From contig WHST01000002.1 of assembly GCA_009379955.1 (NCBI GenBank), forward strand, positions 1 through 64,000: DNA of 64,000 nucleotides. Reading direction: 5' to 3'. Shown here in pieces: positions 63,153 to 64,000 of this stretch. The stretch is from Streptosporangiales bacterium. GTDB lineage: Bacteria > Actinomycetota > Actinomycetes > Streptosporangiales > WHST01. The number at the start of each line of letters is the position of its first letter. The first letter of the stretch is position 1. The position numbers and the translations under genes are program-made. Below the pieces are notes generated by a model. The model was not told where the DNA came from and did no database searches. It worked only from the letters and a program-made list of their open reading frames with translations.

Positions 63153-63947
63153 GTGACGAACGTGCAGCGCGAGATGACCCGCCGCGGCGAGTGGGCGAGG
63201 CAGGCGAACAGGTTCACCGACCGCATCATGGCGGACGGTTCGACGGCGTGGCCGGTGGAGCCGGGACGTTACCGGCTCGTCGTGTCGCTCGCGTGTCCGT
63301 GGGCCCACCGCTCGATCATCGTGCGCCGCCTCCTCGGGCTCGAGGAGGCGATCGGGCTGGCGGTCGTCGACACCGTCACCGGCCTGGTGGTCACCAACGA
63401 CTTCCCGCAGATCTCGCTCGACCTCAGCACGCAGTGGCGTGCGCACGCGCGGCCCGACGCCCCCGACCTGTACCCGGCCGAGCTGCGCGACGAGATCGAC
63501 GACGTCAGCACCGGGGTCTACGCCGACGTCAACAACGGTGTCTACAAGGCCGGCATCGCGACGTCGCAGGACGTGTACGAGGCCGCGTTCGAGGCGCTCT
63601 TCGCGCGGCTCGACCGGCTCTCCGAACGCCTCGCCACGCGCCGCTACCTCGTCGGTCGTGCGATCAGCGAGGCCGACGTCCGGTTGTTCGTCACGCTGGT
63701 GCGCTTCGACGCCGTCTACCACGGGCACTTCAAGTGCAACCGGCACAAGCTCACCGAGATGCCGGTGCTCTGGGCGTACGCGCGTGATCTCTACCAGACG
63801 CCGGGCTTCGGCGAGACGGTCGACTTCGACCACATCAAACGGCACTACTACGTGACACACCCGCAGATCAACCCGAGCGGCGTCGTGCCCGTCGGCCCCG
63901 ATCCGGCTGGATGGACCACTCCGCACGGCAGGGAGGGGCTGCGGTGA
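63153..63947 (+). CDS. Glutathionyl-hydroquinone-reductase-like (Xi-class GST) protein with internal deletion
   Basis: 264 residues from GTG 63153. SLACPWAHRSIIVRRLLGLE carries the catalytic Cys48 of the Xi class; VTNDFPQISLDLSTQW and VNNGVYKAGIATSQDVYEAAF and ISEADVRLFVTLVRFDAVYHGHFKCN are conserved blocks. Family members have about 310 residues; here roughly 45-50 residues between EEAIG (residue 68) and VVDTVTG (71) are gone, including the strand with the cis-Pro that closes the glutathione site. The frame is kept. Mycothiol or another thiol would be the cosubstrate in actinobacteria. Activity is uncertain. Confidence 0.82.
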   Translation: MTNVQREMTRRGEWARQANRFTDRIMADGSTAWPVEPGRYRLVVSLACPWAHRSIIVRRLLGLEEAIGLAVVDTVTGLVVTNDFPQISLDLSTQWRAHARPDAPDLYPAELRDEIDDVSTGVYADVNNGVYKAGIATSQDVYEAAFEALFARLDRLSERLATRRYLVGRAISEADVRLFVTLVRFDAVYHGHFKCNRHKLTEMPVLWAYARDLYQTPGFGETVDFDHIKRHYYVTHPQINPSGVVPVGPDPAGWTTPHGREGLR

Positions 63948-64000
63948 ACGGCGGGCAGATCACCGGCCTGGTGCTCACCCTGGTGGGCGTGGTGGCGGCC
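63944..64000 (+). CDS. Start of a further gene, cut by the window edge
   Basis: GTG 63944 overlaps the previous stop (GTGA), with GGGAGGGG before it. The 19 visible codons begin MNGGQITGLVLTLVGVVAA, a first membrane helix. Probably a small membrane protein; nothing more can be said. Confidence 0.6.
   Translation, partial: MNGGQITGLVLTLVGVVAA

Overview
This window comes from a high-GC Gram-positive actinobacterium. Nearly every gene has strongly GC-biased third positions and GTG starts are common. Several genes are actinobacterial hallmarks: WhiB, DUF3499, DUF5719, the F420 genes fbiA/fbiB, LytR-CpsA-Psr proteins and multi-TM GT-C proteins. The genus cannot be named from the sequence. No rRNA, tRNA, CRISPR array or insertion sequence was found.

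Layout. 0-2.6 kb: the tail of an acyl-CoA dehydrogenase, a secreted I36-type inhibitor, an NlpE-like protein, a short-chain dehydrogenase and an Erm-type rRNA methyltransferase. 2.7-24 kb: a long cell-envelope glycan region with two LCP ligases, several GT2 and GT4 glycosyltransferases, a cytidylyltransferase / glycerol-1-phosphate-dehydrogenase-like / CDP-alcohol phosphotransferase module, three DUF4190 proteins, GT-C and DUF2079 membrane proteins, a flippase-like LPG-synthase-TM protein, GDP-mannose dehydratase and mannose-1-phosphate guanylyltransferase. 24-26.5 kb: an AlkA-like glycosylase and a WXG-like / helical orphan pair. 26.5-34.6 kb: fbiB-fbiA, divergent whiB2-type regulator, a giant GT2/membrane protein, DUF5719 and a 31-residue membrane peptide. 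34.6-37.4 kb: peptide deformylase, metallopeptidase-like protein, DUF3499 and phosphomannomutase.

37.6-50.1 kb is an accessory island. It holds a self-regulated HTH gene, a type I restriction-modification operon (hsdM-hsdS-hsdR) headed by an HTH/methyltransferase-like/specificity-like fusion whose methyltransferase motifs look degenerate, a divergent coiled-coil protein with a nuclease-like core, and an EndoU toxin-immunity cassette. The island splits a mannose-metabolism locus that is otherwise conserved in actinobacteria. 50.3-53.9 kb: Trm112-like, SIS (TobH-like), CDF transporter and manA, so the GDP-mannose precursor genes (pmm, manA, manC, gmd) lie on both sides.

53.9-64 kb: two tandem membrane proteins with a kinase-N-lobe-like domain, fumarylacetoacetase, a HicA/HicB-type pair, a MerR regulator translationally coupled to adenosylhomocysteinase (ahcY), a second divergent ahcY-like gene, RDD and SpoIIM-type membrane proteins on opposite strands, an internally deleted glutathionyl-hydroquinone-reductase-like protein, and the start of one more gene.

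Main points of interest: the unusual type I R-M operon, the EndoU cassette with its reading-frame conflict, the predicted CDP-polyol module with an Asp-to-His change in a catalytic motif, the paired but diverged ahcY genes, and several palindromes placed on promoters.
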